A stretch of DNA of 32,619 nucleotides from NCBI GenBank assembly GCA_029266615.1, contig JAQSWN010000129.1, positions 1 through 32,619 on the forward strand, read 5' to 3'. The stretch is from Polyangiaceae bacterium. Lineage in GTDB: Bacteria; Myxococcota_A; Polyangia; Polyangiales; Polyangiaceae. The notes below the pieces were generated by a model. The model did no database searches. It was not told where the DNA came from and worked only from the letters and a program-made list of their open reading frames with translations. The first letter of the stretch is position 1. Every line of letters starts with the position of its first letter. Positions 16,660 to 24,743 of this stretch are shown here, one piece after another. Made by a program: the position numbers and the translations under genes.

Positions 16660-19236
16660 GTGACCGACAAGCCGCGAGATCAAGTAATCGGTCCGGTGGG
16701 CATTGAGTCCGGTGAGCAGGTGGGAACACCAACGCTCGGCCAGGCGATCGCTCCGGTCGCCATCGGACCCGACGAGCCCGACGAGCCGGCGCGAAAGGTG
16801 ACGTTACATCAGCCGGGCATCGCGACCGAGAAGGACGAAGCATTTGCGCTTCCCATCGCGTCTGGCGGCGCACAGCGAGCGCCAGCGCCTGCAGACCAAG
16901 GTCCCGTCGAGGGTCGCGTAGCTGCGGACATCACCGACGACTTTACGGCGGCCGCCGTCGCGAACGTCGACAACAACGCCAGCGGCACGGCGGGAAACCT
17001 CGAAGCACATTTGACGGCGGGTGCGGTGGTTTCGGGGACGTTGACTCCCGTGCAGCCGACACTCCCGCCGGCGCCCCAAGTCGTTTCTGGTGCGCCCCCC
17101 GGCAGCCCGCCGCCGGCACGTGTTGGCAGAGTACTGCGAGCTGACGGGGGCAAGTACGTGTCGACGTTTGGCGGTCCCGCCGCCTCCGTGCCGCTGGCCG
17201 ACAAGGGTGCGTCTTCAAGTCCCAACCCCGCACCAGGGGCCACTGTTCAAGACGACCTGTCGAGCGCGTCGCCGCGACCGCAGCAATCGACGCCGACGCG
17301 CCCAGGGGCCGACGTGCCACTTCCGCCTTTGGAGCAACCGACGAACGTGGCAGATCAACCAGTGGCACCGCGGCGGCAAACGCCTGCCGAGGCGCCAACC
17401 GAGGAATCTCGGCAGGGGCGGCGGCCGGTTCCGATTCCGGCTGCTACCCCAACAACTTCAAGCAGCGGCAGTCGGTCAGGGGCGCGCTCGGGCGCGTCAA
17501 GCGTGCAAGCCGACCCACCGATCCTCCCCGAGGCGCGAGGCGAAAGCACTAGCGACTCTCCGACAAAAGAAGATCGCCTGGGATTTGCTCCGTACGTGGA
17601 GGCGGTGGCTGAGTTCTTGGTGAACCCGGCGACGACGACCCCCTTCGCCATTTCGGTCGAGGCCGCTTGGGGAGCGGGCAAGTCGTCATTCCTCGCGCAG
17701 CTCGCTGTCGCGCTCGTCGCGAAAAATCCTTCTTGGTGGGCTCGCGTCCGGCGCCGGTTTTCGCGCACCAAGGAGGGGCGCGCTCCGAGGAAGTTGGCTC
17801 GCGTTGTCACCTTCAACCCATGGCGCCACGAGACTGACCAGTCGCTGTGGGCGTCGTTCGCTCTCGAGTTCATCAAGCAATGCAAGCCCGCTGTCATGGG
17901 GCGCCCTTGGGCCGCTCTCAAGTACTGGGCGGTCCAGTTTGATCGTTCTGAAGGGCTGCGCCCGCTCCTGTTCTTCGCGATTGCGTGCGTCGTGGTCCTC
18001 ACGGCACCGTTTTCGCCGCACCTGCCAAAGCTCCTCGACTCGCTGCTCGACGTGTTGCCGCTATCGGCAGAGTGGCTGGCAAAAGCGAAGGCTTGGAAGC
18101 TCCAGGCCGTCGGCGGTAGTGGTGCGATCTCCTTGCTGGTTGCGGCCGCGCGCGCACGGAACGCCGACCTCAATTTCAAACTGCGCACCTACTTGCAACG
18201 CCCCGACTATGCGGCCAAGGTCTCTTTCCTGACGTCCTTCCGCGAGGACTTCGAAGCCTACGTGAAAACCCACGTGGGCAAGGATGAACGAGTCTTCGTT
18301 CTTATTGATGACGTCGACCGATGCGATCCTCACCAAGCGGCGCAGCTACTCAAGGCCGTAAATCTTGTAGCTCCCGACCACGCGCCGATCGTCTTCCTGG
18401 TCGCGATTGACCGGCGCAAGGTGGCTGCGGGCATCGCCGTCGCGCACAAGAAATCCATTCCGTTCGTCGTTGACGAGCGGGACGCGGTAGGCAAGCTGGA
18501 TCAAGACGCTGCGGTTTCCTATGGGTATGAGTTCCTCGAAAAGTTCTTCCAGTTGCCGTTTCGGCTACCGAGGACGGGAACAGACAGCTTTAGGTCGTTC
18601 GTTGAATCCCTGATCGGCACAGCGCTTCCCCCGCCGACTGGCGTCACCGTCAAGAAGAGATCCGCCGCCCCGCGGCCCTCGCGAACGCTTCGAGATGTTG
18701 CCAGCGACAACGCGGAGGTGGGTGAGATCATTCTCGAGCTCGCACCATACTTGAGCTTCAGCCCTCGACGGGCAAAGCAGCTCCTCAACCTTTTTCGTCT
18801 CCGGCACTACGTCCTGCAAAGCCTCGGACGCCTCGGCACCGCAGGCGCGCCCTCACTTCGACAACTCGGAAGGATCACCGCACTAGAGATCGGGTGGCCC
18901 CGATTCGTTGAAGCCGCCCTGCAACGCCCTGAACTGCTGGGAGCACTTGAAACGGTCGCCCTGCACCCGCCGGTCCCCGACGTCGCGAGCCGCCCCGACC
19001 TCGCGCCGTGGCTTAGCAAGACGGGCCTGATCGCGTTCCTCGGCGAAGCGCGTTCCGAAGATCGCATTGGCGGACTCGACTTGGGTGAGTTGCTCGGGGC
19101 GAGTGCGAGTTCAGCGCCCGCTTCGACCGCACATGAAGTGACACCGCCCACGGCCGTCGTGAAACAGTCCGCAACCGCGCACGCAAAGATTCGTCGTGCC
19201 GACGGCTCGGAGGAAGACGTGGACCTAAGCAGCTAG
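16660..19236 (+). CDS. KAP-family P-loop NTPase with long disordered N-terminus
   Basis: 858 aa from a GTG. Residues 1-~295 are Pro/Ala/Thr/Ser-rich, low complexity and probably disordered. The KAP domain then starts at DRLGFAPYVEAVAEFL. Walker A is AAWGAGKSS (335-343) and Walker B is VFVLIDDVDRCDP (~545-557). VVTFNPWRHE, typical of KAP NTPases, lies between them, as do two hydrophobic segments (PLLFFAIACVVVLTAPF, ~435-451; GGSGAISLLVAAA, ~485-497), matching the membrane insertion of the family. The C-terminal FSPRRAKQLLNLFRL also fits. The family, named after Kidins220/ARMS and PifA, includes the F-plasmid protein that excludes phage T7. Its position beside the tRNA and opposite to the phage strand suggests prophage cargo such as phage exclusion; this is inference. 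Confidence 0.88.
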   Translation: MTDKPRDQVIGPVGIESGEQVGTPTLGQAIAPVAIGPDEPDEPARKVTLHQPGIATEKDEAFALPIASGGAQRAPAPADQGPVEGRVAADITDDFTAAAVANVDNNASGTAGNLEAHLTAGAVVSGTLTPVQPTLPPAPQVVSGAPPGSPPPARVGRVLRADGGKYVSTFGGPAASVPLADKGASSSPNPAPGATVQDDLSSASPRPQQSTPTRPGADVPLPPLEQPTNVADQPVAPRRQTPAEAPTEESRQGRRPVPIPAATPTTSSSGSRSGARSGASSVQADPPILPEARGESTSDSPTKEDRLGFAPYVEAVAEFLVNPATTTPFAISVEAAWGAGKSSFLAQLAVALVAKNPSWWARVRRRFSRTKEGRAPRKLARVVTFNPWRHETDQSLWASFALEFIKQCKPAVMGRPWAALKYWAVQFDRSEGLRPLLFFAIACVVVLTAPFSPHLPKLLDSLLDVLPLSAEWLAKAKAWKLQAVGGSGAISLLVAAARARNADLNFKLRTYLQRPDYAAKVSFLTSFREDFEAYVKTHVGKDERVFVLIDDVDRCDPHQAAQLLKAVNLVAPDHAPIVFLVAIDRRKVAAGIAVAHKKSIPFVVDERDAVGKLDQDAAVSYGYEFLEKFFQLPFRLPRTGTDSFRSFVESLIGTALPPPTGVTVKKRSAAPRPSRTLRDVASDNAEVGEIILELAPYLSFSPRRAKQLLNLFRLRHYVLQSLGRLGTAGAPSLRQLGRITALEIGWPRFVEAALQRPELLGALETVALHPPVPDVASRPDLAPWLSKTGLIAFLGEARSEDRIGGLDLGELLGASASSAPASTAHEVTPPTAVVKQSATAHAKIRRADGSEEDVDLSS

Positions 19237-19257
19237 TTGACGCTGCGTCACTGCCGT

Positions 19258-19554
19258 TCACCGCCTGCGCCGAGCAACCCGCTTTTTAGTCGTTTCGTTC
19301 GCTTCGACGAAGGCGAGCAATTCCGACTCTTTCACGAGCGGGGCCCGACCTGGCTTGTACGCCGTGAGACGGCCTTCCCAGATCCAATGCCGCACCGTCT
19401 CCGGCGACACGTGACAGACGGCCGCGACCTCTTCGAGCGTCAGCAGACCCGCACGGGGCTTTGACCTCACCGCGAGGTGGCGTGAGAGCGCCGCGTCGAG
19501 CTCTTCGGCCACGACGCGGCGCACGGCATCGAGTTGGTCGTCGGTCAGCGTCAC
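19258..19554 (-). CDS. HTH_17/excisionase-type DNA-binding protein
   Basis: 98 aa from a GTG that overlaps the upstream stop (GTGA). Residues ~38-90 form a MerR/excisionase-like helix-turn-helix: LLTLEEVAAVCHVSPETVRHWIWEGRL then AYKPGRAPLVKESELLAFVE. A short helical N-terminus and a very basic tail (KKRVARRRR) flank it. Such proteins bind DNA as recombination directionality factors or small regulators. It is the second gene of a two-gene unit and converges on the KAP gene with a 21-bp gap. The upstream extension of the frame is Arg/Gly-rich shadow of the neighbouring gene. Confidence 0.8.
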   Translation of the reverse strand: MTLTDDQLDAVRRVVAEELDAALSRHLAVRSKPRAGLLTLEEVAAVCHVSPETVRHWIWEGRLTAYKPGRAPLVKESELLAFVEANETTKKRVARRRR

Positions 19555-19826
19555 GTGAGCCGTCGCCGGGGCGTGAGCAGCCGTTCCGCCGCCGGCCCCA
19601 GCCGCTTCAGGTAGGAGCGCTCCGCGTCGTCTAGCTCGCCCTCGGCACCGTGCAGCACGGCCTCGAAGACAGCGACCATGCGCTCGCTCGGCGGCTCGCA
19701 CGGTTCGGGGTACGTGGTGAGGGGCGTGCGGTTCACGAGGTCGTCGGCGAGCGCGCGAAGCGCGGTAGCAACGTCGTCGAGGCGGGTTGACGAAGCAGTG
19801 TGCGAATGCGAGAGAGGTTGAGCCAT
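19551..19826 (-). CDS. Small helical protein of unknown function
   Basis: 91 aa. The ATG follows AAAGGGA by about seven bases. The predicted content is mostly helical (DDVATALRALADDLV; SERMVAVFEAVL; DDAERSYLKRLGPAAERLL) with a Ser/His/Thr-rich start and a basic tail. No family is recognised. It overlaps the HTH gene by four bases (GTGA), so the two are likely translated together. Confidence 0.65.
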   Translation of the reverse strand: MAQPLSHSHTASSTRLDDVATALRALADDLVNRTPLTTYPEPCEPPSERMVAVFEAVLHGAEGELDDAERSYLKRLGPAAERLLTPRRRLT

Positions 19827-19903
19827 TGCGGGGTCCCTTTCCGTGGTGGTCTGGCGCCGGCTGCTAGTAACAGCGCGGCGCCGCTTTCATTTCTGAATCG
19901 CAT

Positions 19904-20163
19904 TCATGGCGTGTAGGTTTCAATCCAATTCACCACACGTGTGACGAATTCGCGCCGCGCGATCTGCGCTCCGTCGGTCCCTCCTTGGCGCCTATAATCA
20001 GCACCCCTCCTTCGGCGTTCGCGAACGCGGCGACGTCTTTCGCCATCTCCGCTCGTTTGCCGGAGGCGTAGGTTTCCTTGAGGTCGAACCAAAGCCGTTC
20101 CTGCAGGTGGCTGCCGGACGCGCGCGGAAGCGCGTTCCACGTTTCAATCAGACGTGCGAGCAT
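19904..20163 (-). pseudogene. Frameshifted, truncated AlbA_2 (Schlafen-type) domain remnant
   Basis: From the ATG at 20163 the frame reads a clear Schlafen AlbA_2 N-terminus: LIETWNALPRASGSHLQERL, then FDLKETY and KDVAAFANAEGGVLIIGA, with the Glu-x-Lys and the AFANxxGG core of the family. It then runs into RSRGANSSHVW and stops at 19930. Reading one base back within 19974-19986 restores a family-like continuation (TDGAQIARREFVTRVVNWIETYTP), which stops at 19904. Full AlbA_2 domains run about 120 residues and are usually followed by more, so this is a frameshifted and truncated remnant. Intact relatives occur in transcription regulators, tRNases and defence genes. No slippery heptamer is evident. 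Confidence 0.7.
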
Positions 20164-20190
20164 CAGCGTGGATACTCGCGGCCTTCGGGC

Positions 20191-20934
20191 ATGCGTGCAA
20201 GGGTAAGCAACACGTCTGCGTTGACGCCCGCCGGCTGCGATGGCTCGATTCGCGCCGTGTGCACTTTTGACTGGGATGCTTTTGCGAAGGTCGTGACCGC
20301 CTTTGCCCCGTACACCTGGCCTGCCGCGGCCGTGTTCCTCGCGCTCTCGTTCCGCGGCGAAGTCGCGGCGCTCGCGAAGCGAATTACCAAGGCCTGGGGA
20401 GTGGAGTTGGCGCCCGCAGCCCAAGAGCTCGCCACGCTAGATCTGCCGACAACGCCTTCCGAGACGCTTCCGGAGCTGCCCTCGCCCGCGCCGACAGCGA
20501 CCGCGGCTCCTGCCGCAGCAATGCCGACGAAGCCGACCGAGACGCTCGAAGAAGCGATCGCCGCTGGGATGGCACTGCCGCCCGTAGCGGAACAGATATC
20601 CAACGAGGCGGGTTCGTCGGCTCCTGAACTCGCCCTCATGGCGCTAGCGATCGAGTTTGAGCAGGAGCTCCGCGCCTACGCGATCAGACTCGCGTGTCTC
20701 TCTCCTCGGAAGCAGGTAGCGATCGACAAGGTCTTCGCGGCGATCCAGCAGAAGATGCCCAGGAGCATTTCGCAAGGCGCACGCACGTTGCTCGATACCC
20801 GAAACCAACTGATGCGCGGCATGCGGGTGCGGGAGCAAGATCTCGAGCCTGCACGACGCCAAGCGAAGCTCTTGATCGACTACTTCCGGTCGCATCGCGA
20901 GCGTCGCAGCATTGCCGCCCAAACTGGACCGTGA
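20191..20934 (+). CDS. Membrane-anchored protein with HEPN/DUF4145-like C-terminus
   Basis: 247 aa from the ATG at 20191; a GTG at 20257 is an alternative giving a tighter start before the membrane segment. The sequence FAPYTWPAAAVFLALSFRGE forms one TM helix, followed by a basic stretch (AKRITKAWG). A Pro/Ala/Thr-rich linker comes next, then a ~95-residue helical domain. That domain ends with ARTLLDTRNQLMRGMRVREQ then a long helix, which resembles the RNxxxH turn of DUF4145/HEPN proteins with Arg in place of His. It is divergent from the AlbA_2 remnant and converges with the phage late genes. The function is unknown; a role in defence or immunity to superinfection is a guess from context. 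Confidence 0.65.
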   Translation: MRARVSNTSALTPAGCDGSIRAVCTFDWDAFAKVVTAFAPYTWPAAAVFLALSFRGEVAALAKRITKAWGVELAPAAQELATLDLPTTPSETLPELPSPAPTATAAPAAAMPTKPTETLEEAIAAGMALPPVAEQISNEAGSSAPELALMALAIEFEQELRAYAIRLACLSPRKQVAIDKVFAAIQQKMPRSISQGARTLLDTRNQLMRGMRVREQDLEPARRQAKLLIDYFRSHRERRSIAAQTGP

Positions 20935-20950
20935 CCACGGGCCGCGGCGT

Positions 20951-21322
20951 TCAAGGCTCGCGGCCGAGTACCGCTAGCCCGCGTTCGAAGGCATCCTTCG
21001 CGACAAGCGACCGCGTGACGTGCGACGCCTCGCCATGCAGGCGGATGGCGATGCTGTCGAGCTGCGCAAGGTCCGGGATCATGACGTTGAATTGGTTCAT
21101 GACCACGGGCGTTTTCGCGGCGCGCGCCTCCGCCAGGCTCACGATGGGCCCCGTCGGCAACGGCTGCGTGCTGAACCTGGCGACGGCGGCCATTGCCGCG
21201 CTCACGAGGTCGTCGGCGGTTGGCACAACGCCGTAGAGCTCAAAGGCGCGATGCTGAAAAGCCGTCAGCGCGAGCCCAAGCTGATCGCAAGCGTGCTTCA
21301 ACTGCGGATCGGTTAGTTTCAT
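20951..21322 (-). CDS. Unknown phage-region protein, last gene of the tail unit
   Basis: 123 aa from the ATG at 21322, which overlaps the stop of the hub/spike-like gene (ATGA). The N-terminal half is helical (DPQLKHACDQLGLALTAFQHR). The C-terminal ~40 residues (IAIRLHGEASHVTRSLVAKDAFERGLAVL) have the look of a ribbon-helix-helix, a weak resemblance. It is the final gene of the leftward unit and converges with the TM/HEPN-like gene, 16 bp away. No tail function is recognised. Confidence 0.65.
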   Translation of the reverse strand: MKLTDPQLKHACDQLGLALTAFQHRAFELYGVVPTADDLVSAAMAAVARFSTQPLPTGPIVSLAEARAAKTPVVMNQFNVMIPDLAQLDSIAIRLHGEASHVTRSLVAKDAFERGLAVLGREP

Positions 21323-22506
21323 GCCTTCACCTTCGGGCTGCCCGTCGTGATGACGCCTTGCGTTTTCATGAGGGGGAACGTCAGGACGCCGGTCGCCGGC
21401 GCTCCGTTGATCGTCCCTGAGAACACCGCCGGCGGCAGCAGCACCTCGACGGTATCGCCCTGACGTGCGACCGGCTGATGCCCGCCACACAGCACGAGTT
21501 CACGTGGCACGAAGCCCGGCGTGTCCTTCCCCACGAAGTGGGTCACCACAGGCTGTGTCCGATCGCCCTCGATAAACTCGACGAGCACTTCGATGCCCTG
21601 GTTCCCGCCCGCGCCCAAATCGAAGACCGCGTGTGTTCCGGCAACGCCGGGCCACATCGACACCGCGACCGCGTCGGGTAAGCCGGCTCGTTTCTTCGTG
21701 GCCTGCAGGTTGAGCCGACCTTCTACCTGGGAGACAACCCGGTAACGGTACTTGCCGAACAGCTTCTCGTCGGTCGCGCGCGCGACGATCGCCTTCAGCA
21801 GATCCGCGAGCTCACCTGCGGAGCTCGCCGTTCCTCCGCACCACGCCTTGACGCGGAGCTTGCCGCCCTCGACGACAACTTCGAGCTCGCGGATCGTCTG
21901 TGGCTCGTCGAGGCGCTCGGTCAGCACGGCGCCGACGCTCAGCTTGGTCAGGTCGTCCGCCGCGAGCGTTAGCCGCCGCGTGAGCGGGTCGTACTCGAGC
22001 ACCTCGTACACCGACGGGTCCGGGTTCGTGGTCGGTCGCGCCCCGACGTGCGTTACGCCGGCGTAGTCGACCCACCACGGCGCACCGCGTGCCGCGTCCT
22101 CGAGCACGCGCGAAGCGGGGCCGGCTTGCCTAAGGTAGTCAACGCCCACCCGCTCGGCGCCGGGCGCAAACGTTCCCAGCGCTTCCCCCGCGGCGCGCGC
22201 GACGTCATCCGCGACGGTCCGAGCCTTCACCCCCGCGTCGCTGTGGTAATCCTTCGGAGATACGAGCACGCCCCAGCCGCCGGCGCCCGCCACAACGCGG
22301 CAACGGCGCTGCAAGCCATGCGTGCCGTCGCTCTGCGGTGCGATCGTGCCGCTGAGCGTGAGCTCGCCGATCTGCAGGCGCACGCGCCCCGTAATGTCCG
22401 GCGCGTCTCCCACGAAAACGCAATCGGCAAACCATGGCCCTTGCGCGGCAACCGTCAGCCGGACCGATGCAAGCGACGTGTCATTGATTGCGGCAAACGC
22501 TTCCAT
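21319..22506 (-). CDS. Phage baseplate hub/spike-like protein (late control D / gpV-like)
   Basis: 395 aa. The middle (RVLEDAARGAPWWVDYAGVTHVGARP) resembles the gpD/gp27-type hub fold (late control D family). Toward the C-terminus, GIEVLVEFIEGDRTQPVVTHFVGKD matches the OB-fold of gpV/Mu gp45-type spike proteins, where strand V-x-V-x-F is followed by GD and P. It therefore looks like a hub plus spike base in one chain that would cap the tail tube and pierce the envelope. It follows the tape-measure gene by 22 bp, a normal tail order. Sequence similarity to named families is only seen by pattern. Confidence 0.65.
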   Translation of the reverse strand: MEAFAAINDTSLASVRLTVAAQGPWFADCVFVGDAPDITGRVRLQIGELTLSGTIAPQSDGTHGLQRRCRVVAGAGGWGVLVSPKDYHSDAGVKARTVADDVARAAGEALGTFAPGAERVGVDYLRQAGPASRVLEDAARGAPWWVDYAGVTHVGARPTTNPDPSVYEVLEYDPLTRRLTLAADDLTKLSVGAVLTERLDEPQTIRELEVVVEGGKLRVKAWCGGTASSAGELADLLKAIVARATDEKLFGKYRYRVVSQVEGRLNLQATKKRAGLPDAVAVSMWPGVAGTHAVFDLGAGGNQGIEVLVEFIEGDRTQPVVTHFVGKDTPGFVPRELVLCGGHQPVARQGDTVEVLLPPAVFSGTINGAPATGVLTFPLMKTQGVITTGSPKVKA

Positions 22507-22528
22507 ACTGGTGGCCTCGCTTTCCTGG

Positions 22529-24388
22529 TCACTGCGCCGGCGACCGCGCGCCCATCCCGATCGCCACGCCTGCCATTAGCTGCTTGAGCTCGCGCCGCAC
22601 GATCTCGCCGACGGACTCGCCGACGCTTTGCGCGTCATCGCCCTTCGCCGTGACGTTTACGACCAGGTTGACATTGACCGAGTTGGACGGCGCCCTACCG
22701 CCGGCGGTCGCGTCGCCGCCCGCGCCGGGTTCCGTGCCGTAAGCTCCTTCGGTCTTGGCAGCCATCTGCCGAATGGCGCCGGTCGCTTCGCCGGTGCCGG
22801 CCGTGACGCCCACGGCAACGCCGCGGGGAATCTGCATGCCCAGCTTGGCGAAAGCGCGAGACGGCGAGAAGATTTGGAGCTTCTTCTTCAGTGCCGTCAT
22901 GGCGCGGTCGCCCATCGCCTCGACGGCACTGACGGCAGCATTCACGCCGCTCTTGATGCCGTTGACGAAACCATTGATCAGGTTTCGGCCGATCTCGCCA
23001 AAGTCGAGATTCGAAAGGGTGTCCCACGCGCCCATGACGATCCGATAGAAGCCGTACAGACGGACCGCGGCTAGGGCGATCGGAGCGACCAGGATCACGA
23101 ACGCCGCCGCCAAGCCGGCGACGACGCCGGCGAGGGCGCCGAACGCGGCCGCCCCCAGATAAAGGGCCGCTGTCTGCATGTCGAGGCTCTGCAGAATCTC
23201 GCTGTCGCCGAACGCGGAGCGCAGGGCGTTGCGAATTTTCAGAACGCCGATCGTCATGAGCAGTGCCGCAATCGTCGCACCCTGAAAAAACCGCTTCACG
23301 AGAACGCCCTGCCCCCCAACGAAGTCGATCAGCGGCTGAAACAGCGACTCAACGATCGTTTTTAGGGCCCTACCTGACGACGTTGTCTGAGAAAACATGT
23401 CGTTCGCTTGCTTCAGCACGCCAAGGAAACTGTCCAAGTTCAGCCCTGAGAAGATGCGCGCGAAGTTCTCTCGCATCTTGCGCGATTGCGCGTCGAGCGA
23501 GAGGGCCTTCATCTTGGCGATAGCCCCGAAACGCGCGCGCACCTCGTCGAGAACCTGTTTGGTGTTCTTGCCGTATGCCCCCGCGCTGACGAACATGGCT
23601 CGGTACATTTCGCCCTGGGCATCTCCGGCCACGTCCGAGGCCGTTGCGACCCCTTCAAGGGCCTGTTCGAGCGCCGCTCCGCGGAGGTTCGCCCGGTAGA
23701 GGCCGGAAGCCATTTCGACGAGCTTATCGCGACCGAGCGAGCTCGAGTCGCCGACCCTATCGATCGCCGCTTGAAGGTCGGACGCGGAACCCGCAGCTAG
23801 GCCATACCAGTTGCGCGTCTTCGTGAGGCCTTCGAGCGCAAGCCGCTCGTTCCGCCGGGCGTCGGAAGATGAGATCGCGTACGACAGCACGGCCGCGGCG
23901 GCCCTTACCGCAGCGACAGCGACAGCCGCAAACGCCGCAGCATAGGCAAGCGAGGCTTTCACGGCGGCGGCCTTTTGCGCCGCCATTTCCTTCGCTTGCG
24001 CCGCCATTTCCTTCGCGGCCTTGGCCGCGGCGTCTTCTGCTTCCTTCGCCGCAGACAGATCCTCTTTGAGCCTTTGGGCCGCCTTCGCCGCGGCGAGCTC
24101 GCCGCGAACGATATCCTTGACGCTGCCACCGTGCTTAATCATCGACTGCTGCGCCGCGCCGATCGCCGCCTTCTGCGCCGTGATCTCGTCCTTCAACGCC
24201 TTAAATTGAGCGGTACCCTCCAGCCCTGCGGACTTGAGGTTTCGCATTGCCTGATTCATGCCCTTCAGCGCCGCCATATCATCCTGCAAGGCGGACTTGA
24301 GGTGCTCGAGCGCACTCGCGGCGTCTTTCGCGACCTCGCTGGTTCCGTCCTCGAGCGCTACGGCAAAAGTGGAAGTCTGGTCAGCCAT
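22529..24388 (-). CDS. Phage tail tape-measure-like protein
   Basis: 619 aa. The N-terminal ~145 residues are long Ala/Lys/Glu-rich helices (coiled coil). The middle contains hydrophobic Ala-rich stretches that could span membrane, e.g. SLAYAAAFAAVAVAAVRAAA and the segment around ALAGVVAGLAAAFVILVAP. The C-terminal part has the classic tape-measure ending: LINGFVNGIKSG, VSAVEAMGDRAMTALKKKL and FSPSRAFAKLGMQIPRGVAVG. The protein sets tail length and may form a channel during DNA ejection. At one residue per ~1.5 A it would make a tail near 90 nm. It is followed by the hub-like gene and preceded by a 111-aa gene. Confidence 0.8.
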   Translation of the reverse strand: MADQTSTFAVALEDGTSEVAKDAASALEHLKSALQDDMAALKGMNQAMRNLKSAGLEGTAQFKALKDEITAQKAAIGAAQQSMIKHGGSVKDIVRGELAAAKAAQRLKEDLSAAKEAEDAAAKAAKEMAAQAKEMAAQKAAAVKASLAYAAAFAAVAVAAVRAAAAVLSYAISSSDARRNERLALEGLTKTRNWYGLAAGSASDLQAAIDRVGDSSSLGRDKLVEMASGLYRANLRGAALEQALEGVATASDVAGDAQGEMYRAMFVSAGAYGKNTKQVLDEVRARFGAIAKMKALSLDAQSRKMRENFARIFSGLNLDSFLGVLKQANDMFSQTTSSGRALKTIVESLFQPLIDFVGGQGVLVKRFFQGATIAALLMTIGVLKIRNALRSAFGDSEILQSLDMQTAALYLGAAAFGALAGVVAGLAAAFVILVAPIALAAVRLYGFYRIVMGAWDTLSNLDFGEIGRNLINGFVNGIKSGVNAAVSAVEAMGDRAMTALKKKLQIFSPSRAFAKLGMQIPRGVAVGVTAGTGEATGAIRQMAAKTEGAYGTEPGAGGDATAGGRAPSNSVNVNLVVNVTAKGDDAQSVGESVGEIVRRELKQLMAGVAIGMGARSPAQ

Positions 24389-24406
24389 TGGGCGCTTTCT
24401 CGGTCA

Positions 24407-24742
24407 TCACGACACTTCCGAAACCCGCGCGGGCCAAAGCTCGGCGATGCGCGCGTTGATCTGGTCCGTCGTCTCGATCGTGAGCTGCGTTTCTTCGAGC
24501 AAGCGCTCGCACACCTGAACCTTGCGGCGAAGATCGGCAAGGGCGGCCTGGATGCCTGCTAGATTGGCGCGAGCCGTTGCGCCGTAGTCGGCGTTTTGCG
24601 CACGCCACTTCGTGACCGTCGCCGGATCTCGTCGGGAAATCTCGGCTGCTTCCGTCCGGTCGATGCTGCCGAGCGTCGTGAGCGTCCTCTTGAGCCGGGC
24701 CAGGTCACCGGCTGATGCCTGCAGAAACTCCGCGAAGTCCAT
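24407..24742 (-). CDS. Small coiled-coil protein upstream of the tape measure
   Basis: 111 aa. It starts two bases after the beta-helix gene stop and ends 18 bp before the tape-measure start. The middle (EAAEISRRDPATVTKWRAQNADYG) hints at a helix-turn-helix-like packing; residues ~58-90 form a coiled coil (ADLRRKVQVCERLLEE). By position it could be a tail-assembly chaperone, but no sequence signature confirms this and there is no frameshift product. Confidence 0.6.
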   Translation of the reverse strand: MDFAEFLQASAGDLARLKRTLTTLGSIDRTEAAEISRRDPATVTKWRAQNADYGATARANLAGIQAALADLRRKVQVCERLLEETQLTIETTDQINARIAELWPARVSEVS

Positions 24743-24743
24743 G

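Noticed and set aside
19974..19986. Programmed -1 frameshift in the AlbA_2 frame
   Set aside because: There is no X-XXY-YYZ slippery heptamer, and both frames stop soon after, giving no complete domain. Decay is simpler.
19915..20160. GTTTCAATCC-like words suggestive of a CRISPR repeat
   Set aside because: Only isolated partial words occur, within the AlbA_2 remnant, with no regular spacing or third copy.
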